From the NCBI GenBank assembly GCA_014799855.1, contig JAAVHG010000059.1, forward strand, positions 1 through 6,493: DNA of 6,493 nucleotides. Direction: 5' to 3'. Made by a program: the position numbers and the translations under genes. Source of the stretch: Oscillibacter sp. (GTDB lineage: Bacteria; Bacillota; Clostridia; Oscillospirales; Oscillospiraceae). Under the pieces are notes generated by a model. The model was given only the letters and a program-made list of their open reading frames with translations, was not told where the DNA came from and made no database searches. Each line of letters begins with the position of its first letter. Position 1 is the stretch's first letter. Shown piece after piece: positions 1 to 5,812 of the stretch.

Positions 1-1829
1 TGGACCACTTCTACGTCAGCGCCGACAACCAGTATGTTCTGGCGGGCAGTAAGGTGAATATCACCGCCGCCGCCATCGACACCAATTATATCCCCATGGA
101 GGGCCAGCGTTACCGCCTGACCACCGACGCCGGAACTTTGGAGGACGGGGTCCTCACTACCCCGGCGGCGGGCGGCACCGTCACCGTCACGGCGGAAAAT
201 AACGGCAAAAGCGGCTCCACCGAGATTTACGCCGTCTCCACTCCCGACGGCCTCACGGTCCGGGATGCCAGCGGCGCGGCGGTTACCACATTAAATACCG
301 CCGTGGGCTTCACCACCGCCCTGACTGCCTCCGCCACCTACCAGCATAAGCAGCTGAAAGCGGACCCGGAGGCCTTCACCTGGACGGTGGATGAGCAGCT
401 TGGCACGGTGGATCAGAACGGCGTGTTCACCGCCTCCGGCGAGGGCAGCGGCGTGATCACCGTCACCGCCGGGGACTGCACCGCCTCCGTGGCCGTCACC
501 GTGGCCCCCCCGGCCCCGGTTCTGCCCTCCGGCGGCGGCTCAGCGGCCCTCCTTGAGAGCTTTGAAGGAACCACCACCATCTTCCGCGGCGGCGGCAGCA
601 ATCTGGAATACAGCCTCAACACCGCCGGCGACAGTGTGCGCATAGGCCGCGCCTCCGGCAAAATCGCCTATGAGCTGACGGAGAGCGGCAGCTACGCGGC
701 CCAGTGGCGGGCGGCGAAGCCTTCCGCCCCGGCCATCACCGCCCCTTACGCCGCGGTCAGCCTCTGGCTGTACGGCGACGGCTCCGGCAATAACTTCTCC
801 TTTCTCTTCGGCGACGCTTTGGGCAACGAGACGGCCCAGACTGTGACCGGCCTGGACTTCACAGGCTGGCGGCAGGCCACCGCCTCCGTGCCCTTCGACG
901 GGGCCATCCTCCAGGGCTTCCAGATCACCGCCCCGGAGGGTCAGACTGAGGAGCGGACGGGCACGGTTTACATGGACCATATCCTGGCCCTTTCCGGCAG
1001 TCCCGATAACGACGTCCCCGTCATCACCGCCCAGCTGAATCAGGAGGAATGGAGCGTTACCGGCGTCGTGGCCGACGCGGTGGACGGCCTTCTTCCCGCC
1101 GAGTCCGTGACCATCACCCTGAGCGGCACGCCCGCCGGGGAGTACGACCCGGCCACAGGCACGTTCAAGGTAGCCCTGCCTAATCCCGGCGAGACCCAGG
1201 AAGCCTTCCGAGTCACCGTTACCGCCAAGGATATCTCCGGCAATATCGGCCGCTTCTCCGTGGATACCCCCGCCAACGGTGTGGGCCATAAGTTCACGGA
1301 TATCGACGGCTATTGGGCGGCGGATTACGCCGATTTCCTGTATAACGCAGGCATTACCACAGGCTATAGCGACGGCACCTTCCGGCCCAATGAAAACGTC
1401 AGCCGCGCCCAGTTCGCCGCCATGCTCTACCGGTATCTGGGTTTGAAGGACAGCGATTACGCCGAAGTTCTCCTGCCCTTCGCGGATAACACTCAGATCC
1501 CCTCCTACGCCGTGGCCGCCGTCCGCGGCCTCTACGCCGAGGGCATCATCAACGGCACGACAGGCAAGGACGGCAAGCTGTATTTCAATTCCGGAGCCAG
1601 CCTCAGCCGTGCCCAGGCCGCCGCCATGATAGGCCGCACCCAGGAGAAGGGCTACGCCGTTGTGGATCTCACCTTCTCCGACGGAGATACCATCCCCTCC
1701 TACGCCGCCTTCTATATCCAGACCATGGCGGCGCAAGGCGTGATCAGCGGCTACACGGATAATACCTTCCGCCCCCATAACCCCATCACAAGAGGCCAAA
1801 TGGCCAAGATTCTCTATACGCTGATGTAA
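1..1829 (+). CDS. Exported multi-domain protein with three C-terminal SLH repeats (5'-truncated)
   Basis: The reading frame is open from the left edge (first whole codon at 3) to TAA at 1827-1829, so the true start and any signal peptide lie outside; the GTG at 54 is internal. The modules seen are a beta-rich segment (about 3-260), a Big_2/Ig-like domain (about 300-503, ending in repeated VTV/TVT strands), a jelly-roll or carbohydrate-binding-like domain (about 546-992, with LESFEG and LWLYGDG), an Ig-like domain (about 1005-1265), and three SLH repeats (about 1287-1445, 1473-1643, 1662-1826). SLH domains are known to hold exported proteins to secondary cell-wall polymers, so the mature protein should sit on the cell surface. 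The usual TRAE motif is replaced by SRAQ, SRAQ and TRGQ. The missing N-terminus presumably carries the active domain. In Clostridia a similar layout follows phosphodiester glycosidase (NAGPA-like) domains, but that is recollection and not visible here. SLH assignment is firm; enzymatic role unknown. Confidence 0.9.
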   Translation, partial: DHFYVSADNQYVLAGSKVNITAAAIDTNYIPMEGQRYRLTTDAGTLEDGVLTTPAAGGTVTVTAENNGKSGSTEIYAVSTPDGLTVRDASGAAVTTLNTAVGFTTALTASATYQHKQLKADPEAFTWTVDEQLGTVDQNGVFTASGEGSGVITVTAGDCTASVAVTVAPPAPVLPSGGGSAALLESFEGTTTIFRGGGSNLEYSLNTAGDSVRIGRASGKIAYELTESGSYAAQWRAAKPSAPAITAPYAAVSLWLYGDGSGNNFSFLFGDALGNETAQTVTGLDFTGWRQATASVPFDGAILQGFQITAPEGQTEERTGTVYMDHILALSGSPDNDVPVITAQLNQEEWSVTGVVADAVDGLLPAESVTITLSGTPAGEYDPATGTFKVALPNPGETQEAFRVTVTAKDISGNIGRFSVDTPANGVGHKFTDIDGYWAADYADFLYNAGITTGYSDGTFRPNENVSRAQFAAMLYRYLGLKDSDYAEVLLPFADNTQIPSYAVAAVRGLYAEGIINGTTGKDGKLYFNSGASLSRAQAAAMIGRTQEKGYAVVDLTFSDGDTIPSYAAFYIQTMAAQGVISGYTDNTFRPHNPITRGQMAKILYTLM

Positions 1830-1844
1830 ACAAATGATGTAAAT

Positions 1845-1888
1845 AAACAGGAAAACGCCAGGAGCCCCCTCCCGGCGTTTTCCTGTTT
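1845..1888 (+). terminator. Rho-independent terminator, probably bidirectional
   Basis: A perfect 15-bp inverted repeat (1845-1859 with 1874-1888) begins 15 bases after the SLH gene stop. Its 14-base loop can add a 4-bp GGAG/CTCC stem (1861-1864 with 1869-1872). On the + strand the stem ends in a T-rich run (TTTTGTTGTCTTT). On the - strand it runs into TTTATTTACATC, so it could also stop the convergent DUF3781 transcript that ends 115 bases away. Confidence 0.9.
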
Positions 1889-2002
1889 TGTTGTCTTTCA
1901 CTTTTACGGTTCCTGACGCTCAAAATCTCATTTTCAAACGTATATAGCCGCCGCATGGCATCAAGCAGTTGAAAAGAATCAACATAAGCATCCGGATGGA
2001 GT

Positions 2003-2245
2003 TTACCCCTTCACCTTATGCGCGGTAATAATGGTATAGCTGCGGGCATTGACAGTAATCCTGTAACCGCCCACCGTGACATACCAGTTTTTTCCGATCC
2101 TTTCGATTTCCGCGCCTTCATCCAGAATCCGTGCTTTGCACCACTGAACAACATCATCGGTTTGGAGCTGCAAATTTCGTTTAATGCGTTCCACACCCAT
2201 CTCTGTGGTGTGGAGCTTATCTATATTTTCCACCAAGCCGTCCAT
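2003..2245 (-). CDS. DUF3781-family small protein
   Basis: This is an 80-residue protein from ATG at 2245 to TAA at 2003. It is recognised as DUF3781-like by its pattern: an N-terminal NIDKLHTTEMG segment, then IKRNL, a DDVVQWCKARI helix, GKNWYVTV, and a C-terminal ITVNARSYTIITAHK. The whole family-like segment starts at this methionine, which decides the start; the upstream signal is only a modest GGTGG seven bases before ATG. The frame stays open upstream to about 2539, but that extension is a translated pyrimidine tract and is not believed. The family's function is unknown; the size and absence of signal peptide or membrane segment suggest a cytoplasmic protein. The gene stands alone, convergent with the SLH gene, with no convincing promoter found. 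Its base composition is visibly more AT-rich than its neighbours, which may point to later acquisition. Confidence 0.8.
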   Translation of the reverse strand: MDGLVENIDKLHTTEMGVERIKRNLQLQTDDVVQWCKARILDEGAEIERIGKNWYVTVGGYRITVNARSYTIITAHKVKG

Positions 2246-2280
2246 TTTGATACCACCAACTCTAAAATATATTTCCCAAT

Positions 2281-2384
2281 AAATGGAATAGAAGAAGCGG
2301 AGGAATATAATAGAGGAAAAGAGAAGAGGGAAAAGGAAAGCGGAACAGGGAAACAGAAGAGAAAACAAAGCGATAGAAGAAAAG
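2281..2384 (+). other. Purine-rich tract upstream of the DUF3781 gene
   Basis: About 88% of these 104 bases are A or G on the + strand (12 pyrimidines by hand count). The tract includes an unbroken run of 29 purines at 2312-2340. It lies just upstream of the DUF3781 start, so a transcript of that gene beginning in or before it would be pyrimidine-rich there. There is no conserved coding potential. Translated on the - strand it gives a deceptive F/S/L-rich membrane-like stretch. Confidence 0.7.
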
Positions 2385-2513
2385 CCCCCCAACACCCACC
2401 AAAGTGCGTCAGCGCAAATAGAGGGAAGAGGTATCGTCAACCACCAACCCCCGCCCGCACCACACCGCGAGCTAAAGGTATACCTGTTATCGACAGCAGC
2501 TCTTGCGCGCCGC

Positions 2514-2581
2514 TTCTTTTTCTTTCTTCCACCGTGCACGGCGCATTCTTTCTTTTTCTTCCGGAAGAAAAAGAAAGAATG
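2514..2581. repeat. Perfect 38-bp palindrome with a related flanking tract
   Basis: Positions 2544-2581 form a perfect inverted repeat with no spacer, centred on TTCC|GGAA (19 bp per arm, pyrimidine-rich left arm, purine-rich right arm). Just upstream, 2514-2530 is a near-copy of 2546-2562 in which the T5 and T3 blocks are swapped. Between them is a 10-bp palindrome, CCGTGCACGG (2532-2541). No gene overlaps. Neither arm is followed by a T-run typical of a terminator. It resembles a dispersed intergenic repeat, but copy number cannot be judged from one window. Confidence 0.75.
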
Positions 2582-2583
2582 GG

Positions 2584-2660
2584 GGGTGCGTTACCCAGCC
2601 TCCAGAGGGCTGAAACCCACCCCGCCCGCTAGGGCGAGCACTCCCAAGGGCAAGCCCCAA
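2584..2660. other. Cluster of short GC-rich hairpins
   Basis: Small stems follow each other closely: GGGT/ACCC (2584-2596), an AGCC/GGCT stem (2597-2611), and CGCCC/GGGCG around GCTA (2623-2636). They fill the space between the 38-bp palindrome and the operon terminator. No open frame looks genuine here. The cluster may belong to one composite intergenic element with its neighbours; function unknown. Confidence 0.45.
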
Positions 2661-2738
2661 CAAAAAATCAGCCCTCCCCGCCTCCGGCGGATACCCCATA
2701 CCTCACCGAGGTACACCCGCCGAAGCCCCGGAGAGGGC
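2661..2738 (-). terminator. Branched Rho-independent terminator of the fapA-cheX-cheY operon
   Basis: On the - strand, 7 bases after the response-regulator stop, GCCCTC/GAGGGC (2733-2738 with 2671-2676) closes a long imperfect stem. A CCGCCG/CGGCGG helix (2717-2722 with 2685-2690) lies inside, with a TACCTC/GAGGTA hairpin (2699-2713) at the tip. On the - strand the base of the stem is followed by TGA and then six T (2662-2667), as expected for intrinsic termination. It is larger and more branched than a usual terminator. Confidence 0.75.
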
Positions 2739-2745
2739 CGACACA

Positions 2746-3114
2746 TTATTCCTCCGCCATGACCTTGTCAAAGGCGGCCAAAATCTGATCCCGGTCAAAG
2801 GGCTTGTAGATAAAGTCCTTAGCGCCGATCTCCTTGGCCTCGCTGATGGTATCATCATAGGCCAGGGAGGAAACCATAAGGATCTTAGCCTCCGGATGCT
2901 CCTCCAGAATGGTCCGGGCGGTCTCCAGACCGTCCATACCGGGCATAATGATGTCCATAGTCACCAGATCAGGCTTGACCTCCGCATAGGCGGTGATAGC
3001 CGACTCGCCGTCGCGGCAGTAGGCGGCGACCTCATAGTCCGTCTCCTCCAAAAGCTTCCGCATTTGCAGCTCAATCACCCGGGAGTCGTCCACCACCATA
3101 ACACGTTTTCCCAT
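2746..3114 (-). CDS. CheY-like single-domain response regulator
   Basis: This is a 122-residue stand-alone receiver domain, about CheY length, with no DNA-binding or enzymatic output domain. Conserved residues are in place: the acidic pair D9-D10 (VVDDS), phospho-acceptor D54 in TMDIIMPGMDG, S82 at the usual Thr/Ser position, F101 at the CheY Tyr106 position, and K104 in YKPF. It should therefore accept phosphate from a histidine kinase and signal by binding a partner. Start is ATG at 3114, preceded by AGAGGTGA (3123-3130) with 8-base spacing. The frame is open further upstream, but that stretch is not receiver-like and overlaps the cheX-like gene. It is the last gene of a - strand operon, 104 bases after the cheX-like gene. 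A CheX-type phosphatase next door suggests the pair forms one phosphorylation-dephosphorylation circuit. Whether it acts in chemotaxis is not shown; no kinase or flagellar gene is nearby. Confidence 0.93.
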   Translation of the reverse strand: MGKRVMVVDDSRVIELQMRKLLEETDYEVAAYCRDGESAITAYAEVKPDLVTMDIIMPGMDGLETARTILEEHPEAKILMVSSLAYDDTISEAKEIGAKDFIYKPFDRDQILAAFDKVMAEE

Positions 3115-3175
3115 AGTTGATGTCACCTCTTTCCTAATAAAGATGAATATTAGGCCGTTAGTCAAACAAGGCCTG

Positions 3176-3196
3176 GGCTCCGCCCATAGGCGGGCC
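3176..3196 (-). promoter_or_regulatory. GC-rich hairpin in the cheX-cheY gap
   Basis: GGC-CCGCC pairs with GGCGG-GCC (8 GC pairs, one bulged base, 4-base loop) in the 104-base gap between the cheX-like stop and the cheY-like start. No T-run follows on the - strand, so it is not a standard terminator. It could be an RNA-processing or stability element that sets the ratio of the two proteins. The effect is inferred only. Confidence 0.4.
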
Positions 3197-3218
3197 GGAT
3201 AAATAAGCGCGGCCGGGG

Positions 3219-3680
3219 CTACTCCCCGCTGGCAACCAGATGGGCAATCTGCACATTCTCCCGCAGATCGCTGGAATAGGCCAGCGCAAACTGCGCCCGG
3301 TATCCCTCCGGATGGAAGGCCCCCTGGTAGAAGGAGGGCACCCCAAAGCGGGAGGCAATGCGGGTGGGCCGGAACAGGAGGGCGGCCAAATGGCCGCAGA
3401 GGACGTTGAAATACTCCTTGGTAAAATCCTCCACATCCAGCGGGGAGACCTGCTGCGACTCCATCATGTGCTGGGTGATCCGCACGAACACAGAGGTCTC
3501 GGCGCAGAGAGCCAGGCTGGAATGGAAGCCGCTCTCGAAAATAGCCGTCACGGTGCAGACCTTGCCTCGGGGCGGCCGTCCGCCCGGAGTCAGGCTTATG
3601 CCGCCAATCTGCTCCGTAACCTGCCGGACGACCTGGTCGAAGGCCCGCTCCAAATCCGCTTGAGCGAACACGGTGTCCAC
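3219..3680 (-). CDS. CheX-like CheY-phosphate phosphatase
   Basis: This 153-residue protein, the usual size for CheX, matches the CheC/CheX/FliY phosphatase fold. The key sign is the single motif E89-Y-F-N92 followed by G96 in the FTKEYFNVLCGHLAA helix. In this family the Glu and Asn of ExxN are known to attack the acyl-phosphate of CheY. The preceding beta-rich segment (about 41-68) and the C-terminal strand region also suit the fold. Start is GTG at 3680, with a G-rich ribosome binding site (GGGGGG, 3686-3691) 5 bases away; no better start lies upstream. It is cytoplasmic, with no signal or membrane segment. It is 53 bases downstream of the fapA-like stop and 104 bases upstream of the cheY-like gene, which is the obvious substrate. 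The fapA-cheX gap is AT-rich with overlapping TATACT boxes but no convincing -35. Family assignment is good; phosphatase activity is inferred. Confidence 0.83.
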   Translation of the reverse strand: MDTVFAQADLERAFDQVVRQVTEQIGGISLTPGGRPPRGKVCTVTAIFESGFHSSLALCAETSVFVRITQHMMESQQVSPLDVEDFTKEYFNVLCGHLAALLFRPTRIASRFGVPSFYQGAFHPEGYRAQFALAYSSDLRENVQIAHLVASGE

Positions 3681-3733
3681 CGAATCCCCCCTTTCTTCTG
3701 AAAAAGATGTAGTATAGTATAAATATCCACCGC

Positions 3734-5443
3734 TCAGATAATCTGAATCTCCCCGTTGACCAGAGAGGCGCTGGAGTGATGCGTTTCATGGTTCAGCCGG
3801 TACAGGGCGGGGCCGATGATAATCTCCGTTCCGCCGTAGGCCACGCCGAACTCCAGCCGGCAGGGGGATTTTTTCTCCTCCCCCTCCTCCGTCTCCGCCG
3901 GAGCCTCTCCGGAGTTTTTGTCAAAGAGGTTCAGCTTGTTCCTGCTGATGGAGAGCTTCATCCGCGTGGTGGAGAGCTTTTGCAGCTTGTGGGGACTCTC
4001 CGGCTGGAGGACGGTCTTTTCCAGCTCCTCCTCCAGATCGTGAATCTCCTTTTGCAGCAGCTCCCGCTCGAAATCCTCGCAGGGCATTCCGCCCAGGTCG
4101 ATAGCCGTGGTCAGCTCCGACTTGGAGCCCACGATGCTGGCGCTGACCGTCCGGGCGGCCCGGATTCTCCCGCCGATGATGGTTCCCCGGCCGGACCGGA
4201 CCTGAACGTCCCCGTCGCTGTAAACCTCGCAGTTGATGATGCAGTCGGCCTGAAGGTTTCCCCGGGCGTACACGCTGCAATTTTCCAGATATTTCACAAA
4301 CACGTTCCGCTGGGAGCGGATGACAGCCTGGTCGTTGCCCTGAACGCCCTTGGCTACAATCAGGTCCCCGCCGGCCTCCACGCTGCTGGCCTCCACCACG
4401 CCGTCCACGGTGATACTGCCCATGGCCCGGACGGTGAAACCGCTGCAAACGTCGCCGTGAATGTGAATATCCCCCAAATAGTTGATATTCCCTGTGGAAA
4501 AATCCACATTTCCCCCGATTTCCAGGAGCGGCTTAATCTCAAAGGTGCGCCCGGTGAACTCCACGTGTCCCGACCGGGCTGCCACCAGGGCGGTGCCGTC
4601 CTCGCTGAGAGCGGTGTTCCGCCCCTTGGGCGGCACGGCGGGGCGGCCGTCCTTGGCGGGAAGCTCCTCATCCAGCACGGAATGGCCGTTGGTCCCCTCC
4701 GTGGGGGGGAGAATCCGGCAGATGACCGCGCCTTCCTCGGCGTTCTGCACCAGGTTCAGGGTGGTGTAGTCCACCTGGCCCCGGTCGTTTATTTTGTATT
4801 CCCGCTCCACCTTCCGGGGGAAGAGGTCCACAATGGTCCCGTCCTTGCCGTTGACCACCGGGTCGCCCTTGGCGGCCAGATACAGCCGGAAGTAGCGCCG
4901 GTCCTGGCCGGGCAGGCTGTCCAGCAGCCCCTTGTCCACGCCGTAGGTTACTCCGGCGCCGTCCAGGGCCCCGGAGAGCATCTCCCTGGTCAGCTCCTTG
5001 CCGCCGCCTACCGGCGGATAGGCGAAGAGCCACGCGGTCAGCCGGTTTCCCGGCAGGAAAACCACCACCTGGGCGTCCAGGTCCACAGGGGGAGGCGGTT
5101 CGCCGTCCCGGATTTTCGGAAACGCCAGATCCGCCCGCTTGGCGGCGGTGTTGGTGACAATTGTTTTCAGCCGGGACAGTTCCCGGTCCAGGTCTCCGCG
5201 AGGCAGAAGGGCCTCCGGGGCGGCCATGTGAAACTCCGGCGGCGGCAGGCTGGAGGCCTGGGCCTCCCAAAGTCCGGCCAGCCGGTATATGCTGTGCTCC
5301 GGCGGGAGCTCCAAGAAGGAGTTGTCCGGCTCCGGCGGCGGAGGGGAAACGTCCTCCCGTTCTTGTTCCGGCGCGTCCTCCGGAGGTCCCTCCGCGGGAG
5401 CGTTCCCGAACAGCCGGGAGAAAAATGATCGTTTGTTTGCCAT
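3734..5443 (-). CDS. FapA/DUF342 family polymer-forming protein
   Basis: A 569-residue protein. Residues 1-75 are a basic start followed by a Pro/Glu-rich, probably disordered tail. Residues about 80-305 hold the FapA N-terminal region. Residues about 310-440 form a right-handed beta-helix with the DUF342 signature (GNVDFSTGNINYLGDIHIHG, then VRAMGSITVDGVV and repeated G-D/N-hydrophobic turns). Residues about 455-505 are a charged coiled coil (ELLQKEIHDLEEELEK). The C-terminus ends with the family-typical YGGTEIIIG strand. Start is ATG at 5443, with GGAGGTG (5449-5455) five bases upstream; the frame opens further up but into the promoter. No signal peptide or membrane segment is seen. In Vibrio, FapA proteins are linked to polar localisation and flagellar assembly, and the beta-helix resembles bactofilins. 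Here it is first in an operon with cheX- and cheY-like genes, suggesting a scaffold for that signalling pair (inference). Confidence 0.92.
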   Translation of the reverse strand: MANKRSFFSRLFGNAPAEGPPEDAPEQEREDVSPPPPEPDNSFLELPPEHSIYRLAGLWEAQASSLPPPEFHMAAPEALLPRGDLDRELSRLKTIVTNTAAKRADLAFPKIRDGEPPPPVDLDAQVVVFLPGNRLTAWLFAYPPVGGGKELTREMLSGALDGAGVTYGVDKGLLDSLPGQDRRYFRLYLAAKGDPVVNGKDGTIVDLFPRKVEREYKINDRGQVDYTTLNLVQNAEEGAVICRILPPTEGTNGHSVLDEELPAKDGRPAVPPKGRNTALSEDGTALVAARSGHVEFTGRTFEIKPLLEIGGNVDFSTGNINYLGDIHIHGDVCSGFTVRAMGSITVDGVVEASSVEAGGDLIVAKGVQGNDQAVIRSQRNVFVKYLENCSVYARGNLQADCIINCEVYSDGDVQVRSGRGTIIGGRIRAARTVSASIVGSKSELTTAIDLGGMPCEDFERELLQKEIHDLEEELEKTVLQPESPHKLQKLSTTRMKLSISRNKLNLFDKNSGEAPAETEEGEEKKSPCRLEFGVAYGGTEIIIGPALYRLNHETHHSSASLVNGEIQII

Positions 5444-5480
5444 GACCACACCTCCAATCCCACCGTGGGGGCTTATGGGG

Positions 5481-5496
5481 AAAGGCCGCAGCCTTT
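5481..5496 (-). promoter_or_regulatory. Leader hairpin in the fapA-operon 5' UTR
   Basis: AAAGGC and GCCTTT form a 6-bp stem with a 4-base loop, a few bases downstream of the expected transcription start and about 26 bases before the ribosome binding site. It may protect the 5' end of the message. It is too small to be a riboswitch, and no riboswitch motif is recognised. Confidence 0.4.
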
Positions 5497-5507
5497 TCTT
5501 CCCTAGT

Positions 5508-5536
5508 ATTATAAACAATTTCCAATCATCTGACAA
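5508..5536 (-). promoter_or_regulatory. Sigma-A promoter of the fapA-cheX-cheY operon
   Basis: On the - strand, TTGTCA (5531-5536) and TATAAT (5508-5513) are separated by exactly 17 bases, one mismatch from full consensus. Transcription should start near 5501, leaving a leader of about 57 bases before the FapA ATG. It is the best promoter match in the window, suggesting good vegetative expression. Confidence 0.85.
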
Positions 5537-5731
5537 GAGGCAAAGCGCCATTTTTCACAAATCTTTCCTCACCCCCGCCCCCGGTCCCCCGCTAACAGAC
5601 CGGGGCCGAATCCGCCTCCCCAGACGCGCCGCAGTCAAGCACCAGAATACACCCTGCGTAAAAGGAAAAGGCGATCCATCCGGTCCAATTTCATAAGAGA
5701 AACATAGACATCGTATAGCAAAACCGACCGT
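5537..5731. other. Divergent intergenic region with an 8-bp inverted repeat
   Basis: The gene-free stretch between the two divergent promoters. The only clear structure is CCCCGGTC/GACCGGGG (5579-5586 with 5598-5605, 11-base loop), about 43 bases upstream of the fapA -35 box. No T-run flanks it on either strand, so it could be an operator or a decayed terminator. Open frames here show no ribosome binding site or family-like pattern and are not reported as genes. Confidence 0.45.
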
Positions 5732-5791
5732 TTGACAACTCCAAAACATGAAGATATTTTACAAGCCAGCCCCCGCGTTCTGTGGTATAAT
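5732..5791 (+). promoter_or_regulatory. Candidate promoter(s) of the AraC-family gene
   Basis: Two signals are seen. TTGACA (5732-5737) with 17-base spacing to TATTTT (5755-5760) would give a leader of about 45 bases. Further down, TGGTATAAT (5783-5791) is an extended -10 without a good -35; it would start transcription near 5798, just before the ribosome binding site. Either or both could be used. Confidence 0.65.
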
Positions 5792-5812
5792 CCTCCCAAA
5801 GAGGTGAGCGCG

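Noticed and set aside
540..1901. Long open frame on the - strand opposite the SLH gene
   Set aside because: It is a shadow of a GC-rich gene: Gly/Ala/Val-rich without family-like pattern, and it runs through the terminator, while the + frame has clear SLH repeats.
2246..2539. In-frame N-terminal extension that would give the DUF3781 protein a membrane segment
   Set aside because: The hydrophobic stretch is only the translation of a pyrimidine-rich tract (Phe/Ser/Leu codons). The DUF3781 match starts exactly at the methionine at 2245.
2487..2699. Short open frames across the hairpin cluster
   Set aside because: They read through palindromes and the operon terminator and give low-complexity Lys/Arg/Gly/Pro sequence.
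3711..3721. Overlapping TATACT boxes in the fapA-cheX gap as an internal promoter
   Set aside because: No acceptable -35 lies at 16-18 bases upstream, and the short gap with a strong upstream promoter is better explained by co-transcription.
3115..3789. Fusion of an upstream domain to the response regulator (open frame up to 3789)
   Set aside because: The extra stretch overlaps the cheX-like gene in another frame, has no domain pattern, and the receiver has its own strong ribosome binding site.
3776..5428. 550-codon open frame on the + strand opposite the fapA-like gene
   Set aside because: It is low in recognisable motifs and is the reverse image of a frame with a clear DUF342 beta-helix, promoter and ribosome binding site.
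5555..5749. 64-codon open frame on the - strand in the divergent intergenic region
   Set aside because: It covers the promoter-side DNA of both genes, has no convincing ribosome binding site, and shows no recognisable family pattern.
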